Assembly: GCF_001620365.2 (NCBI RefSeq) | Contig: NZ_LQMT02000052.1 | Span: 32,253 to 96,252 of the forward strand | Reading direction: 5' to 3' | Source: Amycolatopsis keratiniphila subsp. keratiniphila | Lineage (GTDB): Bacteria > Actinomycetota > Actinomycetes > Mycobacteriales > Pseudonocardiaceae | Length of the DNA: 64,000 nucleotides | In this document: one piece after another, positions 42,647 through 51,500 of the stretch | Numbering within the stretch: the first letter of the stretch is position 1 | How the letters are laid out: every line of letters starts with the position of its first letter | Position numbers and translations under genes: made by a program | Notes under the pieces: generated by a model | Seen by the model: only the letters and a program-made list of their open reading frames with translations | Database searches by the model: none | What the model was told of the DNA's origin: nothing

Positions 42647-44071
42647 TCAGCCGGGGATCTCCTGGTACGCCTGGGAAAGGCGTTGGATCCCCTCGCGCAG
42701 CTGGGCGCCTGTCGCGGCGCTGACGTAGCTCAGGCGCAGATAGGGGCCCGGTGCCTCGGCCGCGAAGTACATCCTGCCGGGGGTGACCGCTACTCCCGCA
42801 CGGAAAGCGGCACTGGTCAGCGCTACTTCGTCGACGAAGCCGGGGAGCGGCTGCCACAGGTGGTAGCCCCCGGTCGGGACCGGGACGGCCTGCCAGGACG
42901 GCAGGAACTCCCGCAGCGCCGAGACGGCCACGTCGCGGCGTTCCCGCAACGAGGCCGCGAGGGTCCGCAGGTGCCGGGCCCAGGCCGGAGAGCTCACCAG
43001 TTCGAGCGCGGTTTCCTGCAACGGCCGCGGCACGAAGAAGCTCTCGACGGCGTGGAGGCCGCGCAACCGTTCCAGCGCCGGGCCGCGGGCGGCCAGCGCG
43101 CTGATCCGCAGGCTCGGCGACGCCGGTTTCGTCAGCGAGCGGATGTGCACCACGACCCCGTCGGGATCGTCGGCCACCAGCGGCGGCGGGGGAGCCGGGC
43201 TGCCGGGATGCGCCATCAGGCGGGCGAAATCGTCCTCGATCACGAAAGCGCCCGCGTCACGGGCGATCCGCAGCACCTCGGCGCGGCGTTCGGCGCACAG
43301 CACCGCGCCGGTCGGGTTCTGGAACGCGGGCTGGCAGACGAACAACCGGGCCCCGGTGTCGCGGAAGGCGTCCGCGAGCAGTCCGGGCCGGACGCCGTCG
43401 CGGTCGATCGGCACCGGGACCGGCCGCAGCCCGGACGCCCGCGCGATGGCCAGCATCCCGGGGTACGTCGGGGATTCCACCAGCACCGGCGCGCCGGGGG
43501 CGCCGAGCGCGCGCAACGCCGTGGTCAGCGCGCTCTGCCCGCCCGAGGTGACCAGTACGTTCTCGACGTTCACCGGGCTGCCGATGTCGCGGGCGAACCA
43601 GGCCCGCAGTTCGGGCAGGCCGCAGATCGGCGGCCGCGTCCACGCGCCGGGACGACGGCCGGCGCGGGCCGACGCCGCCGCGAGTTCGCGTTCCGGCTGG
43701 AGGCTCGGGTGCGTGTACCCGCCGTTGAGGTCGATGACGCCCGACGGCGGATCGCTCAGCGCGGTGAGCACGCCACTCGCGTCGATCGCGCGGGTGCCGG
43801 ACCGCGAGCTCAGCGCCACCTCCTGCCACGACACGTCACCGGACACCACCGCTTCACGAGGCGGCGGCGCGCGGAACACGCCTGCGCCGGGGCGGGTGAT
43901 CACCAGTCCTTCGGCGGCCAGCGCGGCGATGGCGCGCGACACCGTCACGGGGCTCACCTTCAGCTCCCGGACCAGCTCCCGGCTCGAAGGGAGCTTTCCA
44001 TCGACCGGATAGCGCTCCAAAGTGGACCGCAGCTGTACGACCAGGCTGGTGACACTGCTACCATCGGACAT
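42647..44071 (-). CDS. MocR-family regulator (GntR helix-turn-helix plus aminotransferase domain)
   Basis: A 474-aa PLP-dependent regulator. The N-terminal winged helix is LPSSRELVRELKVSPVTVSR AIAAL-type (GntR). The aminotransferase-like domain covers about residues 110-470, with SGGQSALTTALRALG, PTYPGMLAIARASG, QPAFQNPTGAVL and the PLP lysine in SLTKPASPSLRIS. MocR proteins sense amines or PLP and often control a divergent transporter: here an EamA exporter starts on the other strand. The two ATG codons overlap (CATG, 44069-44072); a TATCAT box on the minus strand (44085-44080) lies 8 nt before this ATG. Confidence 0.88.
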   Translation of the reverse strand: MSDGSSVTSLVVQLRSTLERYPVDGKLPSSRELVRELKVSPVTVSRAIAALAAEGLVITRPGAGVFRAPPPREAVVSGDVSWQEVALSSRSGTRAIDASGVLTALSDPPSGVIDLNGGYTHPSLQPERELAAASARAGRRPGAWTRPPICGLPELRAWFARDIGSPVNVENVLVTSGGQSALTTALRALGAPGAPVLVESPTYPGMLAIARASGLRPVPVPIDRDGVRPGLLADAFRDTGARLFVCQPAFQNPTGAVLCAERRAEVLRIARDAGAFVIEDDFARLMAHPGSPAPPPPLVADDPDGVVVHIRSLTKPASPSLRISALAARGPALERLRGLHAVESFFVPRPLQETALELVSSPAWARHLRTLAASLRERRDVAVSALREFLPSWQAVPVPTGGYHLWQPLPGFVDEVALTSAAFRAGVAVTPGRMYFAAEAPGPYLRLSYVSAATGAQLREGIQRLSQAYQEIPG

Positions 44072-44093
44072 GAGACTGGATGATAGCGCTATC
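44059..44093. promoter_or_regulatory. Back-to-back leaderless promoters and GATAGCGCTATC palindrome
   Basis: Plus strand: TACCAT (44059-44064) is 5 nt before the EamA ATG at 44070. Minus strand: TATCAT (44085-44080) is 8 nt before the MocR ATG at 44071. The start codons share CATG. A perfect 12-bp palindrome GATAGCGCTATC (44082-44093) overlaps the minus-strand -10 and lies inside the EamA coding start. It is a likely operator. Confidence 0.6.
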
Positions 44094-44966
44094 GCGGACC
44101 GGGCAGTAGCGGTCCGCTCCGGGACCGCGCTGGCGGCGCTGGGTGTCCTCGCCTTCTCGTTCACGTTCCCCGCCACCGTGTGGGCGCTCAAGGGCTTCGA
44201 CCCGTGGACCGCCACCGGGCTGCGCAGTGTCCTGGCCGCGCTCGTCGCGGGCACCTGTCTCCGGGTCTTCCGGGTCCCGCTGCCGAGGCGCGACCAATGG
44301 CGGGGTCTGGCGGTGGTCTCCCTCGGCTGTGTCCTCGCCTTCCCGATCCTGACCACTCTCGCGCTCAAGACGTCGTCGACGGCGCATTCCGCGGTGGTGA
44401 TCGGGCTGCTGCCGCTGGCCACCGCCGTCATCTCCTCGAAGCTGACCGGGAACCGGCCGTCCCGCCGGTTCTGGCTCGCCGCCGCGGTCGGCGCGAGCGC
44501 GGTCGTGGTGTTCACCGTCGCGCAGAGCGGCGGCGGACTGTCCACAGCGGACCTGTTCCTGTTCGGCGCGCTCGTGCTGTGCGCGTTCGGGTACGCCGAG
44601 GGCGGCAGGCTGGCCAGGGAGATGGCGGGCTGGCACGTGATCGCCTGGGCACTGGTGATGGCGCTGCCGGTCACCGGCGCGTTCGCCGTCTTCGGGCTCG
44701 CGACCGAGCCGCTGCACGTCACCGGCGAAGGGATCGTCGGCCTGCTGTACGTCGCGCTCATCTCGCAGTTCGGCGGGTTTTTCGCCTGGTACCGGGGAAT
44801 GGCCGAGATCGGGGTCGCGCGGGCGAGCCAGTTGCAGCTCGCCCAGCCGCTGCTGACGCTGGTCTGGGCGGTCCTGCTGCTCGGTGAGCATCTCCCGGCC
44901 GCCGCGCCGGTGACCGCGCTGATCGTCGTCGCCTGCATCGTCGTGACCCAGCGGTCCCGCACCTAG
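44070..44966 (+). CDS. EamA/DMT family exporter
   Basis: A 298-aa drug/metabolite transporter superfamily member with ten hydrophobic helices in two EamA repeats (ALGVLAFSFTFPATVWALKG at the start; YVALISQFGGFFAWYRGMAE and LAQPLLTLVWAVLLLGEHLP in the second repeat). Such proteins export amino acids or metabolites. It is divergent from a MocR regulator whose ATG overlaps its own, so joint control is very likely. No ribosome site exists upstream; see the leaderless promoter entry. Confidence 0.9.
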   Translation: MRLDDSAIADRAVAVRSGTALAALGVLAFSFTFPATVWALKGFDPWTATGLRSVLAALVAGTCLRVFRVPLPRRDQWRGLAVVSLGCVLAFPILTTLALKTSSTAHSAVVIGLLPLATAVISSKLTGNRPSRRFWLAAAVGASAVVVFTVAQSGGGLSTADLFLFGALVLCAFGYAEGGRLAREMAGWHVIAWALVMALPVTGAFAVFGLATEPLHVTGEGIVGLLYVALISQFGGFFAWYRGMAEIGVARASQLQLAQPLLTLVWAVLLLGEHLPAAAPVTALIVVACIVVTQRSRT

Positions 44967-45022
44967 ATCGACGTCGCGAATCCGCCAGACCGCGGTGCCC
45001 GCACGGTGATGGGCTGGAGCAC

Positions 45023-46198
45023 ATGACCGCTTCGACCCTCGACACCTCCGCGCGGACCCCGCTGAAGGGATGGCTCGCCGTCCTCGCGGTGACGCTCGGG
45101 ATCTTCTCCCTCGTCACCACGGAGATCCTGCCGATCGGCCTCCTGACCCCGATCGGCGAGGACTTCCGGATCACGCCGGGGACGGCGGGCCTGACCATGA
45201 CCCTGCCGGGCTTCCTCGCCGCGCTCGCGGCCCCGGCGGTCACCGTCGCCGCCGGACGGCTCGACCGCAAGATCCTGCTGTGCGCGCTGATGGTGGTGCT
45301 GGCCCTGTCCGACGTCCTCGCCGCGACGGCGCACGCGTACTGGGCCGTGCTCGTCTCGCGAGTCCTGGTCGGGCTGGTGATCGGCGCCTTCTGGGCGATC
45401 GGATCCGGGCTCGCCGCCCGGCTCGTCGGTCCGGAACGCGCGGGCACGGCGACCGCGGTGATCTTCTCCGCCGTGCCGCTCGGCTCAGTACTGGGCGTGC
45501 CCGCGGGCACCTTCCTCGGCGAACTTTTCGGCTGGCGGGCCGCTTTCGCCGTGATGGCGGTGTTCACGGCCGGTGTCCTCGCCGCGCTGGCGTGGGCCTT
45601 GCCCCCACTGCCGTCGGCGGGCGCGACCCGGCTCGGTGTCCTGCGCGCGATGACCCGGCAGCGGGCGACCCGGCTCGGGCTGGCCGTCACGGTGCTGGTC
45701 GTGCTCGCCCATTTCGGGACCTACACCTACGTCACTCCACTCCTGCGCCAAGTGACGCAGGTGAGTCCGGAGCTGATCACCGTCTTCCTGTTCGTCTACG
45801 GCACCGCCGGGATCGCCGGCAACTTCGTGGCCGGTGCGGCGATCGCGCGCGACCTCCGGCTGACCTTCCTCACCGCGGCGGGCCTGATCGGCGTGGTGAC
45901 CTGCGCGTTGCCATTCCTCGGCGACACGGAACCGGGCGCGCTCGTGCTGCTTGTGGTCTGGGGTTTCGCCTACGGTGCCGTGCCGGTCTGTTCGGGAACG
46001 TGGTTCGCGAGGGCGGCTCCGCAGGCGCCCGAGGCGGCGTCGGTGCTGTTCACCTCGTCGTTCCAGGCGACCCTTTCGGCGGGCGCGCTGCTCGGCGGGC
46101 TGGTCGTCGACGCGGTGTCCGTCCCGGCCGTGATGGTCACCGGCGGCGTGGTCGCGCTGCTCGCGGTCGCGGTCCTCAGCCGAGCACGGTCAGCGTGA
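45023..46198 (+). CDS. MFS transporter, DHA1 (sugar/purine efflux-like) family
   Basis: A 391-aa 12-helix major facilitator protein of the AraJ/PbuE-like DHA1 group. SLVTTEILPIGLLTPIGEDF in helix 1 is characteristic; AAGRLDRKILLCALMVVLA is loop 2-3; GVPAGTFLGELFGWRAAFAV is motif C. ATG 45023 follows CTGGAGC. It comes 57 bp after the EamA gene on the same strand. Its 3' end overlaps the convergent YeiH-like gene by 23 bp. Confidence 0.9.
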   Translation: MTASTLDTSARTPLKGWLAVLAVTLGIFSLVTTEILPIGLLTPIGEDFRITPGTAGLTMTLPGFLAALAAPAVTVAAGRLDRKILLCALMVVLALSDVLAATAHAYWAVLVSRVLVGLVIGAFWAIGSGLAARLVGPERAGTATAVIFSAVPLGSVLGVPAGTFLGELFGWRAAFAVMAVFTAGVLAALAWALPPLPSAGATRLGVLRAMTRQRATRLGLAVTVLVVLAHFGTYTYVTPLLRQVTQVSPELITVFLFVYGTAGIAGNFVAGAAIARDLRLTFLTAAGLIGVVTCALPFLGDTEPGALVLLVVWGFAYGAVPVCSGTWFARAAPQAPEAASVLFTSSFQATLSAGALLGGLVVDAVSVPAVMVTGGVVALLAVAVLSRARSA

Positions 46199-47165
46199 TC
46201 AGCGCGGTGGTCCCGACCAGCAGGGTGGAGAGCAGCCCGAGCACGAGGGCGCGGCCGCCGGTGCGGACGAGCGTGCCGATCCGGACCGCGCAGCCCAGCC
46301 CGAACAGCGCTCCGGCCAGCAGCAGGGTGCAGGCGATCTTGGCGACGTCGAGCGCGACGCCCGGCACGATCCCGGTGCTGCGCAGCGCGGCCATCGCCAG
46401 GAAGCCGAGGACGAACAGCGGCACGAGCGGCGGCCGCTTGCCGTCGACGGGACGCTTCCGTTCGTGCACGCCGACCGCGGCGACCATCGGCGCGAGCAGG
46501 ACCACCCGGCTGAGCTTGATCACGATCGCGACCGCGATGGCGGCGCTGCCCGCGGGAGTGGCCGCGGCGACGACCTGCGCGACCTCGTGCACGCTGAGCC
46601 CGGCCCATTCGCCGACGCGGGCCGCGTCGAGCCGCAGCCAGCCGCCGATCAACGGGACCGCGGCGATGGCGAGCCCGCCGTAGAAGGTGACCAGCGCGAC
46701 CGCGGTCGCGACGTCGGAGTCCTCGCGTTTCACCACGCCTTCCATGGCGGCGATGGCGGACGCGCCGCAGATCGAGAACCCGGTCGCGACCAGCATCGCC
46801 AGGCCACGCGGCACACCGAGGAGCCTGCCGAGGCCGATCGTGCCGAGGAACGTGATGCCGACCGTGAGCACGACGGCGAGCAGGGTCCCGGGGCCGAGCG
46901 CGAGGACCGAGGGAAGCGAGAGCTGGAGACCGAGCAGCACGACACCGGCGCGAAGCAGCTTCTTGGTGATCCCGGAGATGGCCTTCCGGGTCTCCTCCGA
47001 CACCGACGACAGCGAGCCGGTGAGGATGCCGAGCACGACGGCGATGGTGAGCGCGCTGACGACCGGGAACGCGGTGCCGATCAGGTACGCGGCGGCCACC
47101 CCGGCGCCGGTGACGGCCAAGGCGGTGAGGTAGGGCTTCGTCGGTCTCGCGTGCGTGGTGCTCAT
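46176..47165 (-). CDS. YeiH/UPF0324 family putative sulfate exporter
   Basis: A 329-aa membrane protein with about ten hydrophobic segments. Family signatures: ALTIAVVLGILTGSLSSVSE, LLRAGVVLLGLQLSLPSVLA, ATGFSICGASAIAAMEGVVK and EWAGLSVHEVAQVVAAATPA. UPF0324 proteins are annotated as putative sulfate/sulfite exporters. The gene is divergent from a LysR regulator over 71 bp, the same arrangement as yeiH-yeiE of enteric bacteria. ATG 47165 was chosen; the longer ORF crosses the intergenic region. Confidence 0.88.
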   Translation of the reverse strand: MSTTHARPTKPYLTALAVTGAGVAAAYLIGTAFPVVSALTIAVVLGILTGSLSSVSEETRKAISGITKKLLRAGVVLLGLQLSLPSVLALGPGTLLAVVLTVGITFLGTIGLGRLLGVPRGLAMLVATGFSICGASAIAAMEGVVKREDSDVATAVALVTFYGGLAIAAVPLIGGWLRLDAARVGEWAGLSVHEVAQVVAAATPAGSAAIAVAIVIKLSRVVLLAPMVAAVGVHERKRPVDGKRPPLVPLFVLGFLAMAALRSTGIVPGVALDVAKIACTLLLAGALFGLGCAVRIGTLVRTGGRALVLGLLSTLLVGTTALITLTVLG

Positions 47166-47236
47166 GGTTCGAGCTTCGCCCGGCCAGGATGGCCTCGGTA
47201 GCCGGGAATACCGGGGGTAGGTCATACACTTGGGCT

Positions 47237-48142
47237 ATGACCACACCCGATCTGGACTCCCTGCGCCTGCTCGTGCTCGTGGACGAGCTCGGCAGTATCG
47301 GGCAGGCCGCGGCCAGCCTCGGGATCGCGCAGCCGTCGGCGAGCAAACGACTGTCCACAGTCGAGCGACGGCTGGGACTGGTGCTGGTCGACCGTACGCG
47401 GCGCGGCTCCGCGCTCACCCCCGACGGCCGGGTCATCGCGGGCTGGGCGCACCGCGTGCTGTCCGAACTCGACGGTCTCCTCGACGGCGCCGAAGCGCTG
47501 CGCACGCAGCACGAGGCGCATCTGCGCGTCGCCGCGAGCATGACCTTGGCCGAGTATCTGGTGCCGGGCTGGATCGGCGAGCTCAAACGCGGCGACCCCG
47601 GGCTGTACCTCGGGCTGGAGGTCACCAACTCCGATCAGGCCGCCGAAATGGCGCGGGAGGGCAAGGTCGATCTCGGGTTCGTCGAGTCGCCCGGTTCGCT
47701 GCCCGGCCTCTCGTCCCGCCGGGTGGCGACCGACCGCCTGGTCCTCGTCGTGCCCGCGAGCCATCCGTGGGCGCGCAAACGCCGCCCGGTGACCGCGGCC
47801 GAGCTGGCGATCACGCCGCTCGTGGTCCGTGAACTCGGCTCCGGGACCAGGGAGACGGTGGACGCCGCCTTGCGCAAGGCCGGGGTCGGCCCGGCGAAAC
47901 CGTTGCTGGAACTGGGTTCCGCATCCGCCGTCCGCAACGCGGTGATCGCGGGCGCCGGGCCGGCGGTGATCAGCGAGCTCGCCATCGCCCGCGATGTCGC
48001 CGACCGGCGGCTCGTCGCGGTCGCGGTGGACGGCGTCGACTTCGGCCGGGAGCTGCGTGCGGTGTGGCCGGCCGGGCGGCGGCTCGCCGGTCCGGCCGCG
48101 GAACTGCTGGGCATCGCCGTCCGTAATGCGAAATCCCGCTGA
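47237..48142 (+). CDS. LysR family transcriptional regulator
   Basis: A 301-aa LysR protein. The N-terminal helix-turn-helix reads GSIGQAAASLGIAQPSASKR; the C-terminal effector domain has LRVAASMTLAEYLVPGWIGE and VDLGFVESPGSLPGLSSRRV. Position opposite a YeiH-family gene suggests control of that gene in response to a sulfur compound, by analogy with YeiE; this is inference. ATG 47237 is 6 nt after TACACT (47225-47230) with no ribosome site, so the mRNA is probably leaderless. Confidence 0.9.
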   Translation: MTTPDLDSLRLLVLVDELGSIGQAAASLGIAQPSASKRLSTVERRLGLVLVDRTRRGSALTPDGRVIAGWAHRVLSELDGLLDGAEALRTQHEAHLRVAASMTLAEYLVPGWIGELKRGDPGLYLGLEVTNSDQAAEMAREGKVDLGFVESPGSLPGLSSRRVATDRLVLVVPASHPWARKRRPVTAAELAITPLVVRELGSGTRETVDAALRKAGVGPAKPLLELGSASAVRNAVIAGAGPAVISELAIARDVADRRLVAVAVDGVDFGRELRAVWPAGRRLAGPAAELLGIAVRNAKSR

Positions 48143-48541
48143 TTCCCTTCATGTTTTCCGCGCGTGATACCGAATCTCTTGGCGCCTTGATACCGACGAT
48201 AGGGCGAAGGGGAGTCGAATTCCGGAAATGGGTACGGACCACTGATTCCGGTGGTCCGACGAAAGCGGAATGGCGTACTCCGGGTAACAGGCCGGATGGC
48301 GTATCGGACGTTGGGACACCTGGTCGTTGACTGTTCTTTCCCGTGGGAGAACGGAAAACCGGTGTCCTGTGTGTATCCGGAACGCTAAATTCTCGCGACG
48401 GACTTCGCGTTTCGCAGGTCGGCGTACCGCCATCCGGTTCCTGTGACCGGAAACCCTACTGTCGAGTATTGACGTAAAGCCTCGCCTGCGTTTAAGTACG
48501 CCCGGTAACCAAGTCACTCTTCCGTGTGCCGGAGGCTTCCC
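48143..48541 (+). promoter_or_regulatory. Control region of the lipid-synthase operon
   Basis: No gene is seen in this 399-bp region, which is less GC-rich than its flanks. A promoter candidate has TTGACG (48469-48474) and TTAAGT (48492-48497) with a 17-bp spacer. An exact inverted repeat CGGACCAC-N8-GTGGTCCG (48235-48258) and a smaller CCGGT-N7-ACCGG (48434-48450) are operator candidates. GGAGG at 48531-48535 is the ribosome site of the first synthase gene, giving a leader of about 40 nt. Confidence 0.6.
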
Positions 48542-51500
48542 GTGGGTAAGTCGATTCGTGGCGCCGATGCCTCAACGTTGACCGGTACGGCGGATCTGCT
48601 CATCGCGATGCACCCTCATCGCGTGCCGTCCGCGCGGTTCACGGCCGCGGCGACGCGGGCCGGTGCGCTCGGTGTCCTGGACCTGACCAGCGGAAACCGG
48701 GCTGCCCGCGAAGAACTCGACCTGGCCGAGTGCTGGCTCGCGACCGGCTTCGGCGTCCGTGTCGCGGGACCGGCCGAGCTTCCTCCCGCGGTGCACACGG
48801 TTCTGCTCGCCGCGGGCGCGCCGCAGTCCACTGTGGACTTCGGGAGCCGCCGGGTGCTCGTGGAAGTCACGAGCCGGGACGAAGCCGTGCGAGCGGTCGC
48901 CGCCGGTGCGGACGGTCTCGTCGCCCGAGGCCATGAGGCAGGCGGCAGGGTCGGTGAACTCGGCACCTTCGTGTTCCTGCAGCAGTTGCTGGCCGATCCG
49001 GCGATCGGCGTCCCGGTCTGGGCGTACGGCGGGATCGGCACGCACACCGCGGCCGCCGCCGTGGCCGGAGGCGCCGCCGGTGTCGTCCTCGACACGGCGT
49101 TCGCGCTGCTCCCCGAAGCGGAACTCCCGTCGGACGTCACGATGGCGCTGGAAGGCCTCGACGGTTCCGAGACCATTGTGGACGGTGGTGTCCGGCGGCT
49201 CCGCCGACGGCCGGTGGAAGCCGGTCAGGACGCCTTCCTGGCAGAGCGGTTCCGTGACCGCTGGGGAACCCTCCCGGCCGCGATCCAAGGCGTTCGCGCG
49301 TCGATCGCCGAGGGGCTCACCGCTTCCGGCGGCCCGTTGCCGCTCGCGCAGGGCCCGATGACCAGGGTGAGCGACCAGCCCGAATTCGCGCGGGCCGTCG
49401 CCGCCGGGGGAGCGCTGCCGTTCCTGGCCCTGGCGTTGTCCGGGCCCGGGCAGACCCGCGAGATGCTCGAAGCGACCAAGACGGCGTTGGGCGACGCGCC
49501 CTGGGGCGTCGGCGTGCTCGGGTTCGCCGCCGAGGACGTCCGGGCCGGGCAGCTCGAGGTGATCCGCGAGATCCGGCCGAGTCATGCCATCATCGCCGGT
49601 GGCCGTCCGGCGCAGGCGAAGGTGCTGGAGGACGCCGGGATCTCGACGTTCCTGCACGTCCCGTCGCCGGGATTGCTGCGCCAGTTCCTCGAAGCGGGCG
49701 CGCGCAAGTTCGTCTTCGAAGGTGCCGAATGCGGTGGGCATGTCGGGCCGAGGGCGAGTTTTCCCCTGTGGGAAGCGCAGATCGACGTTCTCCGCGACTA
49801 CGCGGCCGAGGTCGAGGTGTACTTCGCCGGTGGAGTGCACGACGAGCGCTCGGCCGCGATGGTCACCGCCGCCGCGGCACCGCTGACCCGGCTCGGCGCG
49901 ACGGTCGGCCTGCTGATGGGCACCGCGTACCTGTTCACCGAGGAGGCCGTGCGCGCGGGCGCCGTCCTGCCGTTGTTCCAGCGCCAGATCGTCGAAGCGA
50001 CCCGCACCGACCTGCTGGAGACCGCGCCGGGACACGCGACACGGTGCGTGCGTTCGGCGTTCACCACCGAATACGCGGAACTCAAACGCGCGCTGAAGGA
50101 CGTGCCCGACCGCGAGGCCTGGGAACGGCTGGAGAAGCTCAACGTCGGACGGCTTCGCCTGGCGAGCAAGGGAATCGAGCGGGTCGGGGACGCGCTCAGC
50201 CCGGTCGACGAGGGCCGCCAGCTCGCCGAGGGCATGTTCATGGCGGGCGCCGTCGCCGTGCTGCGGTCCGAGGTCACGACGATCGCCCGGGTGCACGAGG
50301 CCGTCGGCCCCGGGGCACAGGAGTTCCTCGCCGCCCGCGCCGCCGAACTGCTGAGCGTCCCGGACGACGAGCCCGTGCCGGAACCGCTCGACATCGCCAT
50401 CGTGGGGATGGCCGGTGTCTTCCCGCAGGCCGGGGACCTAGCCGCGTTCTGGGCGAACATCCTGTCCGGAGCGGACTCGGTCACCGAGGTCCCGGCCCGG
50501 CGCTGGGATCCGGCGCTCTACTACGCGCCCGACGGCGACGGCGAGAAGACGCCGTCGCGCTGGGGCGGTTTCCTGCCGGAGATCCCGTTCGACCCGCTCG
50601 ACCACGGCATCCCGCCCGCGTCGCTCGCGAGTATCGAACCCGTGCAGCTGCTGGCGCTGGAAGTGTCGCGGCGGGCGCTCGCCGACGCCGGATACGCCGA
50701 ACGCGCCTTCGACCGGTCGCGCACGTCGGTGGTCTTCGGCGCGGAAGCCGGAAGCGACCTGTCCAACGCGATGACCTTGCGCACGGTGCTCCCGTCCTAC
50801 CTCGGCGAACTCCCGGCCGGCCTCGATCGCCAGTTGCCGCGCCTCACCGAAGACTCGTTCCCCGGGGTGCTCGCCAACGTCATCGCCGGCCGGGTCGCGA
50901 ACCGGCTCGACCTCGGCGGCGCGAACTACACGGTCGACGCGGCGTGCGCCTCGTCGCTGACCGCCGTCGACGTCGCCTGCAAGGAACTCGTCACCGGCAC
51001 CAGCGACCTCGTCCTGTGCGGCGGCGCCGATCTGCACAACGGCATCAACGACTACCTGCTGTTCTCCTCGGTGCACGCGCTCTCGCCGTCCGGCCGATCG
51101 GCCACCTTCGACAGCGACGCGGACGGGATCGCGCTGGGCGAGGGCGTCGCGTGCGTGGTCCTGAAACGGCTGGCGGACGCGGAACGCGACGGCGACCGCG
51201 TCTACGCCGTCATCAAGGGCGTCGGCAGCGCCAGCGACGGCCGGGCGCTCGGGCTCACCGCACCCCGGCCCGAAGGCCAGCACAACGCGCTGACCAGGGC
51301 ATACCGCAACGCCGGGATCTCGCCGGCGCGGGTCGGGCTCGTCGAAGCCCACGGCACCGGCACCGTCGTCGGCGACCGCACCGAACTCGCCACCCTGACC
51401 AAGGTGTTCGCCGAGGCCGGTGGCGAACCCGGCCGGTGTGCGCTCGGTTCGGTGAAATCCCAGATCGGGCACACGAAATGCGCCGCCGGGCTGGCCGGGT

